From Streptomyces sp. MMG1121 (GTDB lineage Bacteria; Actinomycetota; Actinomycetes; Streptomycetales; Streptomycetaceae), in contig NZ_LGDV01000107.1 in the NCBI RefSeq assembly GCF_001280015.1, positions 71,091-135,090 of the forward strand: a DNA stretch of 64,000 nucleotides, given 5' to 3'. This document shows, piece by piece, positions 47,146-55,744 of this stretch. The notes beneath the pieces are model-generated. The model saw only the letters and a list, made by a program, of their open reading frames with translations. It was not told the origin of the DNA and searched no databases. Position 1 is the first letter of the stretch. Each line of letters starts with the position of its first letter. A program made the position numbers and the translations under genes.

Positions 47146-47892
47146 ATGGACAACCCCGTCGTTTTGATCACCGGTGCCCTCACCGGCATCGGCCGCGCCG
47201 CCGCCGTCGCCTTCGCCAAGCAGGGCGCGAACGTGGTCGTCACCGGACGCCGCGATGAGGCCGGAAAGGCCCTGGTCGAGGAATTGCGCGCGCTCGGCTC
47301 GCGGGCCGAGTTCATCAACGCCGACGTCCGCAACGAGGACGACGTGCGCACCATGGTCGACGAGACCGTGACCCGGTTCGGCCGTCTGGATGTCGCGGTG
47401 AACAACGCCGGCACCGAAGGCCGGCCCAGCCCGATCACCGACCAGAGCGCGGAAACGTACAACGCGACGTTCGACACGAACGTCCTGGGCGTGCTCCTGA
47501 GCATGAAGCACCAGGTCCGCGTCATGCAGGAACAGGGCAGCGGCAGCATCGTCAACATCTCCTCGACCTACGGGCACGAGGGCGCGGCCGGGGCCTCCGT
47601 CTACGTCGGCAGCAAGCACGCCGTCGAAGGCATCACCAAGTCGGTGGCCCTGGAGGTCGCAGCCTCGGGAATCCGCGTCAACGGTGTGGCTCCGGGCCCC
47701 ACGGACACCGGCATGCTGACCCGCTTCACCGGCACACCGCAGAACAAGGCGGCCCTGGTGAGCGAGGTCCCGCTCGATCGCCTCGGGCTCCCTGAGGAGC
47801 TTGCCGCCGCGATCGTGTTCATCGCATCGGACGACGCGTCGTACATCACCGGCCACATCCTCAACGTCGACGGCGGCCACAGCGCCAACTGA
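47146..47892 (+). CDS. SDR-family oxidoreductase
   Basis: 248 residues. LITGALTGIGRAAAVAF, NNAGTEGRPSP, INISSTYG and YVGSKHAVEG (YxxxK), YITGHILNVDGG. 30 bp after the preceding SDR, so co-transcribed. The paired SDRs may act on related substrates under one TetR regulator. Confidence 0.92.
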   Translation: MDNPVVLITGALTGIGRAAAVAFAKQGANVVVTGRRDEAGKALVEELRALGSRAEFINADVRNEDDVRTMVDETVTRFGRLDVAVNNAGTEGRPSPITDQSAETYNATFDTNVLGVLLSMKHQVRVMQEQGSGSIVNISSTYGHEGAAGASVYVGSKHAVEGITKSVALEVAASGIRVNGVAPGPTDTGMLTRFTGTPQNKAALVSEVPLDRLGLPEELAAAIVFIASDDASYITGHILNVDGGHSAN

Positions 47893-48007
47893 TCCGCTCC
47901 GGGTGCAGAGCTTCCCTGTGCGCCCGGACGGCCGACGTGCGGCCGCAGAAACCGCCGCCCGGCCCACCACCTCACCTCCACATGCTGATCCGAGGAGAAG
48001 CGCCACC

Positions 48008-48862
48008 GTGCCCGATCACACCCACGACACCGCCCCGACCCAGTTCGTCGAGGCCGACGGCATCCGCTTCGCCTACCGGCGCTTCGGCAACACAGCCGCC
48101 GGCCGGACACCAGTCGTGTTCTTCCAGCACTTCATCGGCAACCTGGACGACCACGACCCGGCGATCAGCGACGGATTCGCCGCCGACCGCGAGGTCATCC
48201 TGTTCAACAACACCGCAGTGGCCTCCACCAGCGGCGACGTTCCGGACACCATCGAGCAGATGGCCACCGACGCGGGCAGCTTCATCGACGCCCTCGGGCT
48301 GACGAGCGTGGACCTGGTCGGCCACTCCATGGGCGGCCTGGTCGCCCAGCAGGTCGCCATCCAGCGCCCCGACCTGGCCCGCAAGCTCGTGCTGGTCGGC
48401 ACCGGCCCGCGCGGCGGCGTGGGCATCGGCGAGACGCCGGCGGAGATCGCCGCACTGTTCACCGTCAAGCTGCCCCGGCAGGAAGACATGTGGCTCCCGG
48501 TCCTCTTCGCGCCCACCGAGACCAGCCAGAAGCTGGGCCGCGCGTACGTCGAGCGGATCGTGGCCCGCAAGGACCGCGACGCCTCCCCCTTCGGCGAGCA
48601 GGTCTACGCCGGCCAGGGCACCGCCATCCACACCTACGGCACCACGAAGGACCCCGCGTACTCGGTCCTGAAGAACATCAAGATCCCGGTCCTGGTGGTC
48701 AACGGCACCGACGACATCATCATCCCGACGATCAACTCGTACATCCTCCAGCAGTTCCTCCCGGACGCCGAGCTGATCATCTACCCGGACGCCAACCACG
48801 GCGCCCACTTCCAATACCCCGAGCGGTTCGTCACCCACACCAAGCTCTTCCTCGACCGCTAG
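48008..48862 (+). CDS. alpha/beta hydrolase
   Basis: 284 residues from GTG 48008 with GGAGAAG upstream. Nucleophile elbow VGHSMGGLVAQQ (Ser), acid in VVNGTDDIIIP (Asp) and the late His in YPDANHGAHFQYP. The oxyanion region is FFQHFIGNLDD. 115 bp after the second SDR. Resembles the esterase/peroxidase-like hydrolases found with TetR regulators; substrate unknown. Confidence 0.9.
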   Translation: MPDHTHDTAPTQFVEADGIRFAYRRFGNTAAGRTPVVFFQHFIGNLDDHDPAISDGFAADREVILFNNTAVASTSGDVPDTIEQMATDAGSFIDALGLTSVDLVGHSMGGLVAQQVAIQRPDLARKLVLVGTGPRGGVGIGETPAEIAALFTVKLPRQEDMWLPVLFAPTETSQKLGRAYVERIVARKDRDASPFGEQVYAGQGTAIHTYGTTKDPAYSVLKNIKIPVLVVNGTDDIIIPTINSYILQQFLPDAELIIYPDANHGAHFQYPERFVTHTKLFLDR

Positions 48863-48891
48863 GACATGGCGGCCAGGTAGAAGGCCCCACA

Positions 48892-48932
48892 GAGCAGAGG
48901 CGGTCACCGCAGCATGGTGAGCGCCTCTGCTC
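48892..48932. terminator. terminator after the hydrolase gene
   Basis: 11-bp perfect stem GAGCAGAGGCG (48892-48902) / CGCCTCTGCTC (48922-48932), extended inward by GTCACC/GGTGAG with one mismatch. Confidence 0.8.
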
Positions 48933-48944
48933 GTCGGTGAGAGA

Positions 48945-48958
48945 AGACAGGTCTGTCT
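48945..48958. promoter_or_regulatory. AGACAG-N2-CTGTCT palindrome before the TetR gene
   Basis: AGACAGGTCTGTCT, perfect 6-bp arms, 85 bp upstream of the TetR start. Same core as the sites near 46230-46370, implying autoregulation. Confidence 0.65.
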
Positions 48959-49042
48959 GGCTTTGTTAGACGGGCCAGGAGGGGGATGAGTCCCCGCGCG
49001 GAGCCGTAGACTGGACCGTCAGTCTGAAAGAAGGAAGTCACC

Positions 49043-49648
49043 ATGCCCACCAAGGCCAACGCTTCGAAGCCGTCCGTGCGTGAACGTCTCCTGGCCGCCG
49101 CGGACGAGCTGTTCTACAGCGAGGGCGTGCAGAGCGTCGGCATCGACCGCATCGTGCAGAAGGCCGGCGTGGCCAAGGCATCCCTCTACAACCTCTTCGG
49201 CAGCAAGGAAGAACTGGTCCAGGCATACCTCGACGCCCGCCACGCCAACACCCGTGACCAGGTCGAACGCGCCCTGACCCGGTTCCGGACGCCACGCGAG
49301 CGCCTGCTCGGAGTCTTCGACGCACAAGGCCAGCTGTTCACCGAACCCGACTTCAACGGCTGTGCGCACATGACGGCCAGCGCGGAGGCGCGGCCAGGCA
49401 GCCCCGTCGAGTGTGCCGCGGACCGGTACCGGCTGTGGGTGCGGACCATGTTCACGGACCTGGCGCGGGAGGCCGGCGTCACCGACGCCGAGGGCCTGGC
49501 GCGGCAGCTGCACCTTCTGTACGACGGCGCCGGGGTCTCAGCCCGTATGGACCGCGACCCGTCCGCGGCGACAACCGCCCGCGCGGCAGCCGCAGCGCTG
49601 TTCGACGCCGCAGTCAGGGACAAGGAACTGGTCGACGCCGGGCAGTAA
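49043..49648 (+). CDS. TetR-family regulator
   Basis: 201 residues from ATG 49043 with AAGGAAG upstream. N-terminal helix-turn-helix: RERLLAAADELFYSEGVQSVG, DRIVQKAGVAKASLYNLFGSKEEL. C-terminal ligand domain with NGCAHMTASAEARPG, common in the group that regulates SDR/hydrolase clusters. Likely represses the AGAC-box genes at 45787 and 46396-48862. Confidence 0.92.
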   Translation: MPTKANASKPSVRERLLAAADELFYSEGVQSVGIDRIVQKAGVAKASLYNLFGSKEELVQAYLDARHANTRDQVERALTRFRTPRERLLGVFDAQGQLFTEPDFNGCAHMTASAEARPGSPVECAADRYRLWVRTMFTDLAREAGVTDAEGLARQLHLLYDGAGVSARMDRDPSAATTARAAAAALFDAAVRDKELVDAGQ

Positions 49649-49817
49649 TCCGGTGAGACGCCGAAGCCCCCGCAGAGGACCAGCTCAACCGAGGTGCCCG
49701 AGGGCCTTCACTCCGGCCTCGAAACGCTGGGCGGTGGAAGCACCGACGGATCCTGACGTCCACACCCATCGCCCATTCACGGATGAAAACACCGCGAGAA
49801 GACCACCTATCGCGGCC

Positions 49818-50420
49818 TTACGCGGTACTGGTGCGGTTGTGCAGGTCGGTGCGCGCGCTGTCGAGGATTTCGTCGGCAAGGGCGGGGTCGGCGTCGGCGA
49901 CGGCGCGTGACAGAAGTAGGGCCCCGGCCATCTCGCTGAACAATGCGATGGCCCGCGCTCGCCGCTCGCCTTCCTCGAGTCCGGGTGCTTGGACGATCTG
50001 TGCGAAGCGGTCGAGGTTCGCCGCCAGGCCCTGCGCGTAGCGAGCGCGGCCGGCCGGGTCCAGTCGGCGGACGTCGCCGGCGAAGCCCGTGTTCGGACAG
50101 CCGTGCTCGATGTCGGCGCGGTGTTCGGGCGACAGGTACCAGTCGATTTGTTCTGCGAGCGGGTCGCTGCCGCGAGCCTGGGATGCCGTGATGGCTTCGT
50201 CGAGGTTGCCGAAACCGTCCGCCATGGCCTTGGCGACGACCGTGGCGACGAGCGCGTCCTTCGAGGCGAAGTGGTTGTAGAAGCCGCCGCGCGTCAATCC
50301 GGCCGCGGCCATCAGCTCAACGAGGCCGACGGCGTCGACGCCGCGCTCACGGAACAGGGAGTCCGCGGCGGCGATGATCGCTTCTCGGTTCTCCGCTGCC
50401 TTCTGCTTCGAGACACCCAC
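49818..50420 (-). CDS. TetR-family regulator
   Basis: 200 residues. Helix-turn-helix NREAIIAAADSLFRERGVDA, ELMAAAGLTRGGFYNHFASKDAL; C-terminal GCPNTGFAGDVRRLD is typical of the TetR_C subgroup around AcnR/YjdC-like proteins. Divergent from the NTF2-like, SDR, NmrA, tautomerase genes, with two palindromic boxes between. Confidence 0.92.
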   Translation of the reverse strand: MGVSKQKAAENREAIIAAADSLFRERGVDAVGLVELMAAAGLTRGGFYNHFASKDALVATVVAKAMADGFGNLDEAITASQARGSDPLAEQIDWYLSPEHRADIEHGCPNTGFAGDVRRLDPAGRARYAQGLAANLDRFAQIVQAPGLEEGERRARAIALFSEMAGALLLSRAVADADPALADEILDSARTDLHNRTSTA

Positions 50421-50475
50421 TGTCTTCCCCCAAGCCCAGCTCTTGAGGGGACTCTAGCGAGCCGGGTCGAAGATC

Positions 50476-50538
50476 TCAATGTCGGTCGTCATTGACAGGA
50501 CGCCACGACAGGCGTAGAACAATGTTGACCGACATTGT
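50476..50538. promoter_or_regulatory. two TetR operator boxes
   Basis: Box 1, 50476-50495, has TCAATG/CATTGA ends around TCGGTCGT. Box 2, 50519-50538, has ACAATGT/ACATTGT ends around TGACCG. The pair also forms a larger inverted repeat CAATGTCGGTC / GACCGACATTG. Sited between the divergent TetR and NTF2-like genes. Confidence 0.75.
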
Positions 50539-50581
50539 GATGGGGTGGCGGGGGCGCATCGGTTATCCAGTGGAGGCCGGC

Positions 50582-51118
50582 ATGACTGCACCCGAACAGA
50601 ACAAGACGCTGGCACTGAAGGCATTCGACACGCTGTTCAGCAAGCGCGACCGTGCCGCCGCCGGAGACTCCTGCCCCGAGTGCTACGTCCAGCACGGCGC
50701 GCACATCGCACCAGTGCGCGCGGGCCTGCTCGACCTGATCCGATCCCTGTCCGACACGCTGCGCTACGAGCACGAACTCGTACTCGCCGATCGCGACCAC
50801 GTCGTGCTCTACGGCCGCCTCGCCGGCACCGGTAGCCCCGCCGCCTCGGTGACGGCCTGCGTTGTGCGCATCGAAGACGGCAAACTCGCCGAGCACTGGG
50901 ACGTCCTGCAGGACGGGGCGCCCGGCGTTGAGTCCCTCAGCGGCCTGCCGATGTCCGGCGACCGGTGCCCGCCCGACTTCCGGCCAGTAACGCCGCACGG
51001 ACGCAGCCCGGCAGCCGGCAATCCGGCCGTTTCCCTGGGAGCTCCTGGCCGCCAGATAGCCGCCGACAGGCTGGAGTTTGCGGGTTCCAGGACTTGGCGC
51101 GGAATCTCGGATTGGTGA
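50582..51118 (+). CDS. NTF2/SnoaL-like protein with C-terminal extension
   Basis: 178 residues from ATG 50582. The SnoaL-like part (TLALKAFDTLFSKRD, CYVQHGAHIAP, VVLYGRLAGTG, IEDGKLAEHWDVLQD) ends at GLPMSGDR near residue 130, where relatives stop. The following ~45 residues (after FRPVTPHGR) look like read-through and lack a fold signal, so the original stop may have been lost. An earlier in-frame start at 50492 lacks support. Confidence 0.75.
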   Translation: MTAPEQNKTLALKAFDTLFSKRDRAAAGDSCPECYVQHGAHIAPVRAGLLDLIRSLSDTLRYEHELVLADRDHVVLYGRLAGTGSPAASVTACVVRIEDGKLAEHWDVLQDGAPGVESLSGLPMSGDRCPPDFRPVTPHGRSPAAGNPAVSLGAPGRQIAADRLEFAGSRTWRGISDW

Positions 51119-51138
51119 TTCGATCGGGAGTGGTGATT

Positions 51139-51867
51139 ATGGGCAAGTTGCAGGGAAAAGTAGCGGTCATCACCGGCGGCACCGAGGGGATCGGGCTGGC
51201 CGCAGCAAAGCTCTTCGTCGAAGAGGGCGCCTATGTCTTCATCACTGGCCGCCGCCAGAAACAACTGGATGACGCCGTGAAGGAGATCGGAGGCGCGGTA
51301 TCCGGCGTTCAGGGTGACGTCGCCGAACTGGCCGACCTGGATCGCCTCTACGAGACCGTCAAGGCGAAGGGGCGAATCGATATCGTTTTTGCCAACGCCG
51401 GTCTAGGTGAGTTCACTTCGCTGGAAGACGCCACGGAAGCGCATTTCGACAAGATTTTCAACATCAACGTGAAGGGGGCGTTCTTCACGGTACAAAAGGC
51501 CCTACCGCTATTGAACGAGGGCGCGTCTATCATCCTCACGGGCTCCGTTGCGAGCGTCAAGGGGACCCCGGCATTCTCGGTCTACGGCGCAAGCAAGGCA
51601 GCCGTCCGGAATTTCGTTCGAGGATGGACCGTGGAACTGAAGGATCGCCGTATCCGCTCCAACGTCCTCAGTCCTGGCCCGATCGAAACGCCACTTGTTG
51701 CGATGCAACCTCAAGACGCCATCGCGAAGATTGCGTCCACTATTCCGATGGGCCGCATGGGACAGCCCGACGAAGTTGCCAAGGCGGCGCTTTTTCTGGC
51801 TTCAGATGACTCCAGTTTCGTCACGGGAATCGAACTGTTCGTCGATGGTGGCAGAGCGCAAATCTGA
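51139..51867 (+). CDS. SDR-family oxidoreductase
   Basis: 242 residues from ATG 51139. VITGGTEGIGLAAAKLF, FANAGLGEFTS, ILTGSVAS and YGASKAAVRNF, TGIELFVDGG. Codon use is less GC-biased than the neighbours (for example ATT, GTT, TTT codons), which hints at recent transfer. In the cluster divergent from the TetR gene. Confidence 0.92.
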   Translation: MGKLQGKVAVITGGTEGIGLAAAKLFVEEGAYVFITGRRQKQLDDAVKEIGGAVSGVQGDVAELADLDRLYETVKAKGRIDIVFANAGLGEFTSLEDATEAHFDKIFNINVKGAFFTVQKALPLLNEGASIILTGSVASVKGTPAFSVYGASKAAVRNFVRGWTVELKDRRIRSNVLSPGPIETPLVAMQPQDAIAKIASTIPMGRMGQPDEVAKAALFLASDDSSFVTGIELFVDGGRAQI

Positions 51868-51924
51868 TACCGCAACGGCGGCGCCGTGCCGACCGTTCCC
51901 TTCTCCTCTCGGACAGGTGATCCC

Positions 51925-52791
51925 ATGACTTTTCTCGTGACCGCTGCGACCGGCAGGACCAGTTCGGGTGTCGTGCGGCACCTCCGGGCCGCCGGTGAAG
52001 ACGTCCGCGTTCTCGTCCGTAACCGCGAGAAGGCCCAGTCGGCCTTCTCGGACCTCGACGGCATTGAGATCGTCGACGGCGCCTTCGACGACGGTGCCGT
52101 CCTCGCCAAGGCTTTCAACGGCGTTGACGTCACCTTCCTCACCATCGGCGGCAACCCTGACCAGGTGCGTCTGGAGAAGGCAATCATCGACGCCGCGGCC
52201 AAGGCGGACCGTCCGCACGTGGTCAAGCTGTCGAGCATCGCCACCAGCCACGACTCGGCCTTGCTCCCGGGACGGCAGCACGCCGAGATCGAGGACCACC
52301 TCGCCGTCTCGGGACTATCCCACACGCTGCTGCGCCCGGTCAGCTTCACCGACAACCTTCTCTACGCGGCCGAATCGGTGGCGGCTCACAACAGCTGGGC
52401 CGGCGCGGCACCCACCGGCCGGGTGGCCTACATCGACATCCGCGACGTCTCCGAGGCGGCCGCCCTGGTGCTCCGCGACCCCACGCTGCACGGCAAGACG
52501 CACGACTGGTCGGGCCCAGACGCGTACACCTTCCCCGAGGCGGCGGCGCTACTGAGCAAGATCCTCGGCCGCGAGATCCGCTACGTCCCGGTGTCGGCGG
52601 ACGAGCGTCGCTCGGCACTACTCGGCGCCGGGCTCGCGAAGTGGTACACGGAGCTGTTCGTCAGCCTGGACACCGCCGCTGAAGCCGGCGCGCTCCAAGC
52701 GGTCACCACCACCTTGAAGGAACTGCTCGGCCGCGAGCCGCGGACCGTCGAGGAGTTCCTCACCGAGAACGCCACCCAATTCACAAAGTAG
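51925..52791 (+). CDS. NAD(P)-binding NmrA-like protein
   Basis: 288 residues from ATG 51925. FLVTAATGRTSSGVVRHL (atypical Rossmann motif), VRVLVRNREKAQ, VVKLSSIATSHD, EIEDHLAVSGLSHTLLRP and YIDIRDVSEAAALVL are characteristic of the NmrA/QOR2-like subgroup. Possibly a quinone reductase-like sensor or enzyme. 57 bp after the SDR. Confidence 0.88.
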   Translation: MTFLVTAATGRTSSGVVRHLRAAGEDVRVLVRNREKAQSAFSDLDGIEIVDGAFDDGAVLAKAFNGVDVTFLTIGGNPDQVRLEKAIIDAAAKADRPHVVKLSSIATSHDSALLPGRQHAEIEDHLAVSGLSHTLLRPVSFTDNLLYAAESVAAHNSWAGAAPTGRVAYIDIRDVSEAAALVLRDPTLHGKTHDWSGPDAYTFPEAAALLSKILGREIRYVPVSADERRSALLGAGLAKWYTELFVSLDTAAEAGALQAVTTTLKELLGREPRTVEEFLTENATQFTK

Positions 52792-52853
52792 CGTCCGGCG
52801 CCGGCGCGACGAGGGCCTGCTGAAGGCGCTGCACGACGTCTAAGGAGGCTGTC

Positions 52854-53291
52854 ATGCCCTTCATCAACATGACCGTGCGAGAAGGCGCACTCACCACCGA
52901 GCAGCGCCACGAGACCATGGCCCGCCTGACAGACGCGCTCATGTTCTGGGAAAAGGTGCCCGAGACGCCCGCGGCTCGCAAGATTATGAAGGGCTGGGTC
53001 TACGAGGTCGCAGCCGACGCCGACTATATCGGCGGCAGTCCGGATCACGAGAAGCCGTTCTACTTCATCGAGGTGCGCATCCTGAGCGGACGCCTCGACG
53101 TCCTGGGCAAGCAGGGCATCATCCGCGATTTCGCCGAGATCATCATGCGGATCGAGAACAGCGAGCGCACTCCCGAGAACCTTCGTCGAGTCTGGGTGAC
53201 GATCAACGAACTCGACCGCGACGACTGGGGCATCGGCGGCCACACCGACTGGCTACGCGACTACACCAGCGCTCTGGAAGAGCTCAGCTGA
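52854..53291 (+). CDS. tautomerase-like protein
   Basis: 145 residues starting MPFINMTVREGALTTEQRH, with Pro2 as the expected catalytic N-terminal proline of the 4-oxalocrotonate tautomerase superfamily, and a second half (FIEVRILSGRLD, RVWVTINELDRDDWGIGG) as in fused or cis-CaaD-like members. Last gene of the TetR-controlled cluster, 62 bp after the NmrA gene; AAGGAGG upstream. Confidence 0.85.
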   Translation: MPFINMTVREGALTTEQRHETMARLTDALMFWEKVPETPAARKIMKGWVYEVAADADYIGGSPDHEKPFYFIEVRILSGRLDVLGKQGIIRDFAEIIMRIENSERTPENLRRVWVTINELDRDDWGIGGHTDWLRDYTSALEELS

Positions 53292-53788
53292 ATCGGATCA
53301 TTGGGACGGAACAGTTCCGGTCCCGTGCTGCGGGCAGCGGGGAAGCTCCGCACACCGGATCGAAGGGCAGACGCCACCCTGCTCCCACCACGAGCTGCCC
53401 GAACGACTCCGTCACTCGCTCACCTCACACACCGATTCCCGCGAACAGCGCGTCCTCGATCGCTAGCAGCGCGCCTGCCACGCCTCATCGGCGACTACAT
53501 GCTCACCTTCGCCCGGGACGTTGGTTGGGTCTGGTGCAGCCAGCCGTCGCCGTCATCCGCAGTGCCGACCGGGCGTCCCACCGCGACAGTCATTCAGTCA
53601 GTGCGTCGCGGTGATGGGAAGCAGGACTTCTTGCGGGCGGACATCCGGCCTGCCGGCCAGCAGCCGCGGGCCCTCGGCGCGGAGGATGGCCGCTCTTTGA
53701 GCGTGGTCCGAGCCAGTGGTACCCGTTGCGCCGGGACCACTGGCTTCCGGCCACAGCCATGCTGTGCATGGTTGTCGCGCGGTGGGGG
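53292..53788. other. gene-free stretch
   Basis: 497 bp between two convergent genes. No frame has a recognisable family; one short plus-strand segment (ARLPRLIGDYMLTFARDVGW, near 53480-53530) may be a relic. Confidence 0.4.
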
Positions 53789-55066
53789 TCAGAGATGACG
53801 CGCCACGAAATCGGCCACCTGGGTGCCGAGTTGCTGGCCCGCGCGGTTGTCGAGGGAGGTGTGCTGGCCGGACCAGATCCGGCTGAGCCACGCTTCGGTG
53901 GCGGCGTCCTGGAAGCCGGCGAAGGTTCGGGTGACGCCCTTCGACGTCACCGCGAGATGATGCCGCGCACCGTAGAACCCGGCGAGCGTCGTTGCCGCCG
54001 CCTGGCTGAGAGCACCGTGAGCGGCGGGATAGGACGGATCCGGTGCGGTCGGCAGCAGGGGGGTCCAGTGGGGATCACCGACGATGCTCGAGTTGTAGTG
54101 CGTACCGCCGAGCCGGATGGCGGTCACGGGCCGCCATACACGGTAGGCGTACTTGGCGTCGTACATCGCGATCGCGGTGTCGGCGAGGGACAGGTCGAGC
54201 CGGGCGAAGACCTTCACCGCCTTCTCCAGGCTCGCGTTCTGGGAGGTGACAAGGCCCTGCGCGGCCTGGTTCCAGACGTTCCAGACGGGCGCCGCCGCCC
54301 AGAACTTCGCAGCTGCCGTCTGATCGGCGGTGCGGGTGGTACTGGTCTTGCTCCCCAGGCTCTTGACCTCGTTCAAAGCGGTGGCGTACGCGGCGCCGCT
54401 CACGGCCGGCGGCGCTGCCGGGCGGAACTGGCGTCCGCCGGCCAGCACGAACGGCTTGACCGAGCCCCAGTTGGTGAACACCGGTGCCGGGAAGTCGGGA
54501 GGGGTGGGCCGGTAGTCACCGGCCTTGTCGCCGGGGCGGAACCGCGGCGACTTGGCCGAGGACCCGTCGTGGGACCGCAGGCTGATCAGTCGGCGGGCGA
54601 CCTCGGCTCCCACACCGATGCCGGCCTGCTTGCCCGGGCCGCCCGGAATCACGGACAACTGGCTGCTCAGCCGCTGATCCACGCCCGCGCGCTTGGCCGG
54701 GTACAGGGCGACCAGCACATCGTGGGCTGCCTGGTCCGCCGCGGCATCCGCACGAGCGCCTCCTGGCGCCGACACCGAGAACACGTAGGCGGGGCCAGCC
54801 CGGGTGATCGATACCACGGCGTCGTACTCGGCGGCCTGGAGAAGCGCGAAGCTGCGCGTGGGCTGGACGGTGGACGGCTGCGCCTTCGGATCGCTGAGTA
54901 TGGTGATGAGCTCGCGGTTCCACTCCACGACCGAGACCCCCGACCCCCTCGCGGTTGTGCGCGGGGCCGGCGAGTGAGCGGTGGTGAACCCGAAGGCCGG
55001 GCTGGTGAGTCCGGCTGCCAGCGCGGTTCCGGCAAGTATGGCGAGTGTCTTCTGCTTTCCACCCAT
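53789..55066 (-). CDS. secreted vanadium-dependent haloperoxidase/PAP2-like protein
   Basis: 425 residues from ATG 55066 with AAGGAG upstream. Signal peptide KTLAILAGTALAAGLTSPAFG. Phosphate/vanadate-binding motifs in order: K-x6-RP (KYAYRVWRP), YPAAHGALS in the place of PSGH, and SR-x6-H-x3-D (SRIWSGQHTSLD). Length and Trp-rich helical insert (KFWAAAPVWNVWNQAA) fit bacterial vanadium haloperoxidase-like phosphatases. The Ser-to-Ala change in motif 2 makes the activity uncertain. Confidence 0.88.
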   Translation of the reverse strand: MGGKQKTLAILAGTALAAGLTSPAFGFTTAHSPAPRTTARGSGVSVVEWNRELITILSDPKAQPSTVQPTRSFALLQAAEYDAVVSITRAGPAYVFSVSAPGGARADAAADQAAHDVLVALYPAKRAGVDQRLSSQLSVIPGGPGKQAGIGVGAEVARRLISLRSHDGSSAKSPRFRPGDKAGDYRPTPPDFPAPVFTNWGSVKPFVLAGGRQFRPAAPPAVSGAAYATALNEVKSLGSKTSTTRTADQTAAAKFWAAAPVWNVWNQAAQGLVTSQNASLEKAVKVFARLDLSLADTAIAMYDAKYAYRVWRPVTAIRLGGTHYNSSIVGDPHWTPLLPTAPDPSYPAAHGALSQAAATTLAGFYGARHHLAVTSKGVTRTFAGFQDAATEAWLSRIWSGQHTSLDNRAGQQLGTQVADFVARHL

Positions 55067-55112
55067 GTTCTGTGGCTCCTTGTTTCTGGTGGCGGGTTGT
55101 GGCAACTGGCGG

Positions 55113-55460
55113 TCATGCACGTGGCTCATCCGGGCCGGCCACGCGAGTGTGATGGTGTCGGGGTGGTGCGGGCCGGCCGGCAGGTCGGGATGGCGGCGGT
55201 CGTGGAGGAGGAGTTGTTCGGCGGTTCGGGTGGGCCATCCGGTCCATGAGGGCGGCCCGCCGTAGCAGCCAGGCGCGTTCGGCGGCCGTCGCATCGGTCG
55301 GGGGGCCGGTGAGGGGCCTGGCCTGGCGGCCGTCGCGTTCGGCTCCGAGGACGAGCACTTGGTGCATCCCGCGGCGCAGACCCGGCGCATTCGTATATGC
55401 CTCGTGCGAAGGCGGGGCGTCGATGCCCTTGCCGCTGTTCGGGGTGACGTCCACGCTCAC
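55113..55460 (-). CDS. small protein in ATPase operon, unknown function
   Basis: 115 residues from GTG 55460, which overlaps the preceding stop (GTGTGA), indicating coupling. SHEAYTNAPGLRRGMHQV and AERAWLLRRAALMDRMA are the only ordered parts; the tail is Pro/Arg-rich. Family not recognised. Confidence 0.55.
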   Translation of the reverse strand: MSVDVTPNSGKGIDAPPSHEAYTNAPGLRRGMHQVLVLGAERDGRQARPLTGPPTDATAAERAWLLRRAALMDRMAHPNRRTTPPPRPPPSRPAGRPAPPRHHHTRVAGPDEPRA

Positions 55461-55744
55461 ACCTCCGCCGGTACGCAGGGGCCGGCGCCGCAGCGTTGAC
55501 ACAGCACCGTGTCGTGGTGGGGGCCGCCGTGGTCGAGGGCCGATGGGCGTGCCGTGGACCGCATGGGTATGTGGGCCGGGCCCGGGCAGCCGTCGATGGG
55601 GCACGGCTTGTGGGTCGTGAAGGCCCACTCGGCTCGGGCTTCGGGTGCCCCGGCGCCGCGGCCGACCCCGGTAGCCCGTCGCTGTGCTGCGGTGCCGGCC
55701 CCGGCAGGGGGTCCCAGCTCGTGAGGAGCGTACGGCCCGGTCAT
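55457..55744 (-). CDS. small Cys-containing protein in ATPase operon
   Basis: 95 residues from ATG 55744, whose ATGA overlaps the ATPase stop. Cysteines in PCPIDGCPGPAH and VLCQRCGAGPC suggest a small zinc ribbon. Middle gene of a three-gene coupled operon; possibly a partner of the ATPase. Confidence 0.6.
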   Translation of the reverse strand: MTGPYAPHELGPPAGAGTAAQRRATGVGRGAGAPEARAEWAFTTHKPCPIDGCPGPAHIPMRSTARPSALDHGGPHHDTVLCQRCGAGPCVPAEV

